A stretch of DNA of 5,521 nt, from positions 1-5,521 of the forward strand of contig JAJUJY010000234.1 in the NCBI GenBank assembly GCA_029265085.1. Direction: 5' to 3'. The DNA comes from Chloroflexota bacterium (GTDB lineage: Bacteria > Chloroflexota > Anaerolineae > Anaerolineales > Anaerolineaceae). The first letter of the stretch is position 1. Each line of letters starts with the position of its first letter. This document shows, one piece after another, positions 5,344-5,521 of the stretch. The notes under the pieces were generated by a model, which had not been told where the DNA came from, did not search any database, and saw only the letters and a program-made list of their open reading frames with translations. The position numbers were made by a program, and so were the translations under genes.

Positions 5344-5521
5344 TTATGGCAATTGACCTGTTGGTTGGTTGGAGCTGGGAGCTTCAGCCAGGGCTTTTTT
5401 GACCGCTTCCAGCCGTTCACCATGCAGTGGATAGAAATACAAGGTGATAACGGCCAATACCGCCCCGATGAGCGGCGGAACCACCATCAAAAAGCGGAAT
5501 CCTTCTGCCACCTGAGCAGGT
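5344..5521 (-). CDS. Probable MFS transporter, C-terminal fragment (5' end outside window)
   Basis: The minus-strand frame is open from the window edge to a TAA at 5344-5346, giving 58 residues. It shows a polar start, one hydrophobic membrane segment (FLMVVPPLIGAVLAVITLYF, residues 10-29 of the fragment), then YPLHGERLEAVKKALAEA and a short hydrophilic tail. A last membrane helix ending in a YPL-type motif followed by an acidic/basic amphipathic helix is typical of the last helix of major facilitator transporters of the sugar:cation symporter (GPH, MelB-like) type. Too little is seen to name a substrate. It lies 60 bases upstream of the VOC gene on the same strand, so the two may be co-transcribed. 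Alternative: another polytopic membrane protein. Confidence 0.65.
   Translation of the reverse strand, partial: PAQVAEGFRFLMVVPPLIGAVLAVITLYFYPLHGERLEAVKKALAEAPSSNQPTGQLP

Overview
The window most resembles a genome fragment from the phylum Chloroflexota, probably class Anaerolineae. The reasons are a moderately GC-rich genome with good Shine-Dalgarno sites, a lipoprotein serine protease and a membrane-anchored protein with Ser/Thr/Pro/Glu-rich stalks and similar C-terminal beta-type domains, and heptamer (RTCAGCC) repeats between genes. This assignment is inferred from style and remembered family resemblance; there is no rRNA or other marker gene to confirm it.

Layout. Positions 1-1388 (+) hold the end of a pyrimidine biosynthesis operon: the C-terminal part of orotate phosphoribosyltransferase (pyrE), abutting without a gap a complete class 2 dihydroorotate dehydrogenase (pyrD). 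Positions 1389-1649 are a convergent intergenic region with seven heptamer repeats, a strong rho-independent terminator for pyrD, a second GC-rich hairpin, and an opposite-facing terminator for the next gene. Positions 1650-3329 (-) encode a 559-residue HtrA/DegP-like lipoprotein protease with one PDZ domain and an extra C-terminal domain. Positions 3330-3562 are a strikingly AT-rich divergent promoter region. Positions 3563-4420 (+) encode a 285-residue membrane-anchored protein. Positions 4417-5283 (-) encode a two-domain VOC-superfamily (CatE/glyoxalase-like) protein whose stop codon overlaps that of the preceding gene. Positions 5344-5521 (-) are the last 58 codons of a probable MFS transporter that runs out of the window.

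The most notable observation is that the two divergently transcribed genes flanking the AT-rich region carry the same C-terminal domain of about 180 residues. By hand alignment the last 110 residues match without a gap at about 40% identity, with a conserved pair of cysteines exactly 55 residues apart. One copy is fused to a surface protease, the other to a transmembrane anchor and stalk. They look like a duplicated extracytoplasmic recognition module sharing a control region, possibly a functional pair; that functional link is inference. The remaining genes (pyrimidine synthesis, VOC enzyme, transporter) are ordinary and show no obvious connection with this pair.
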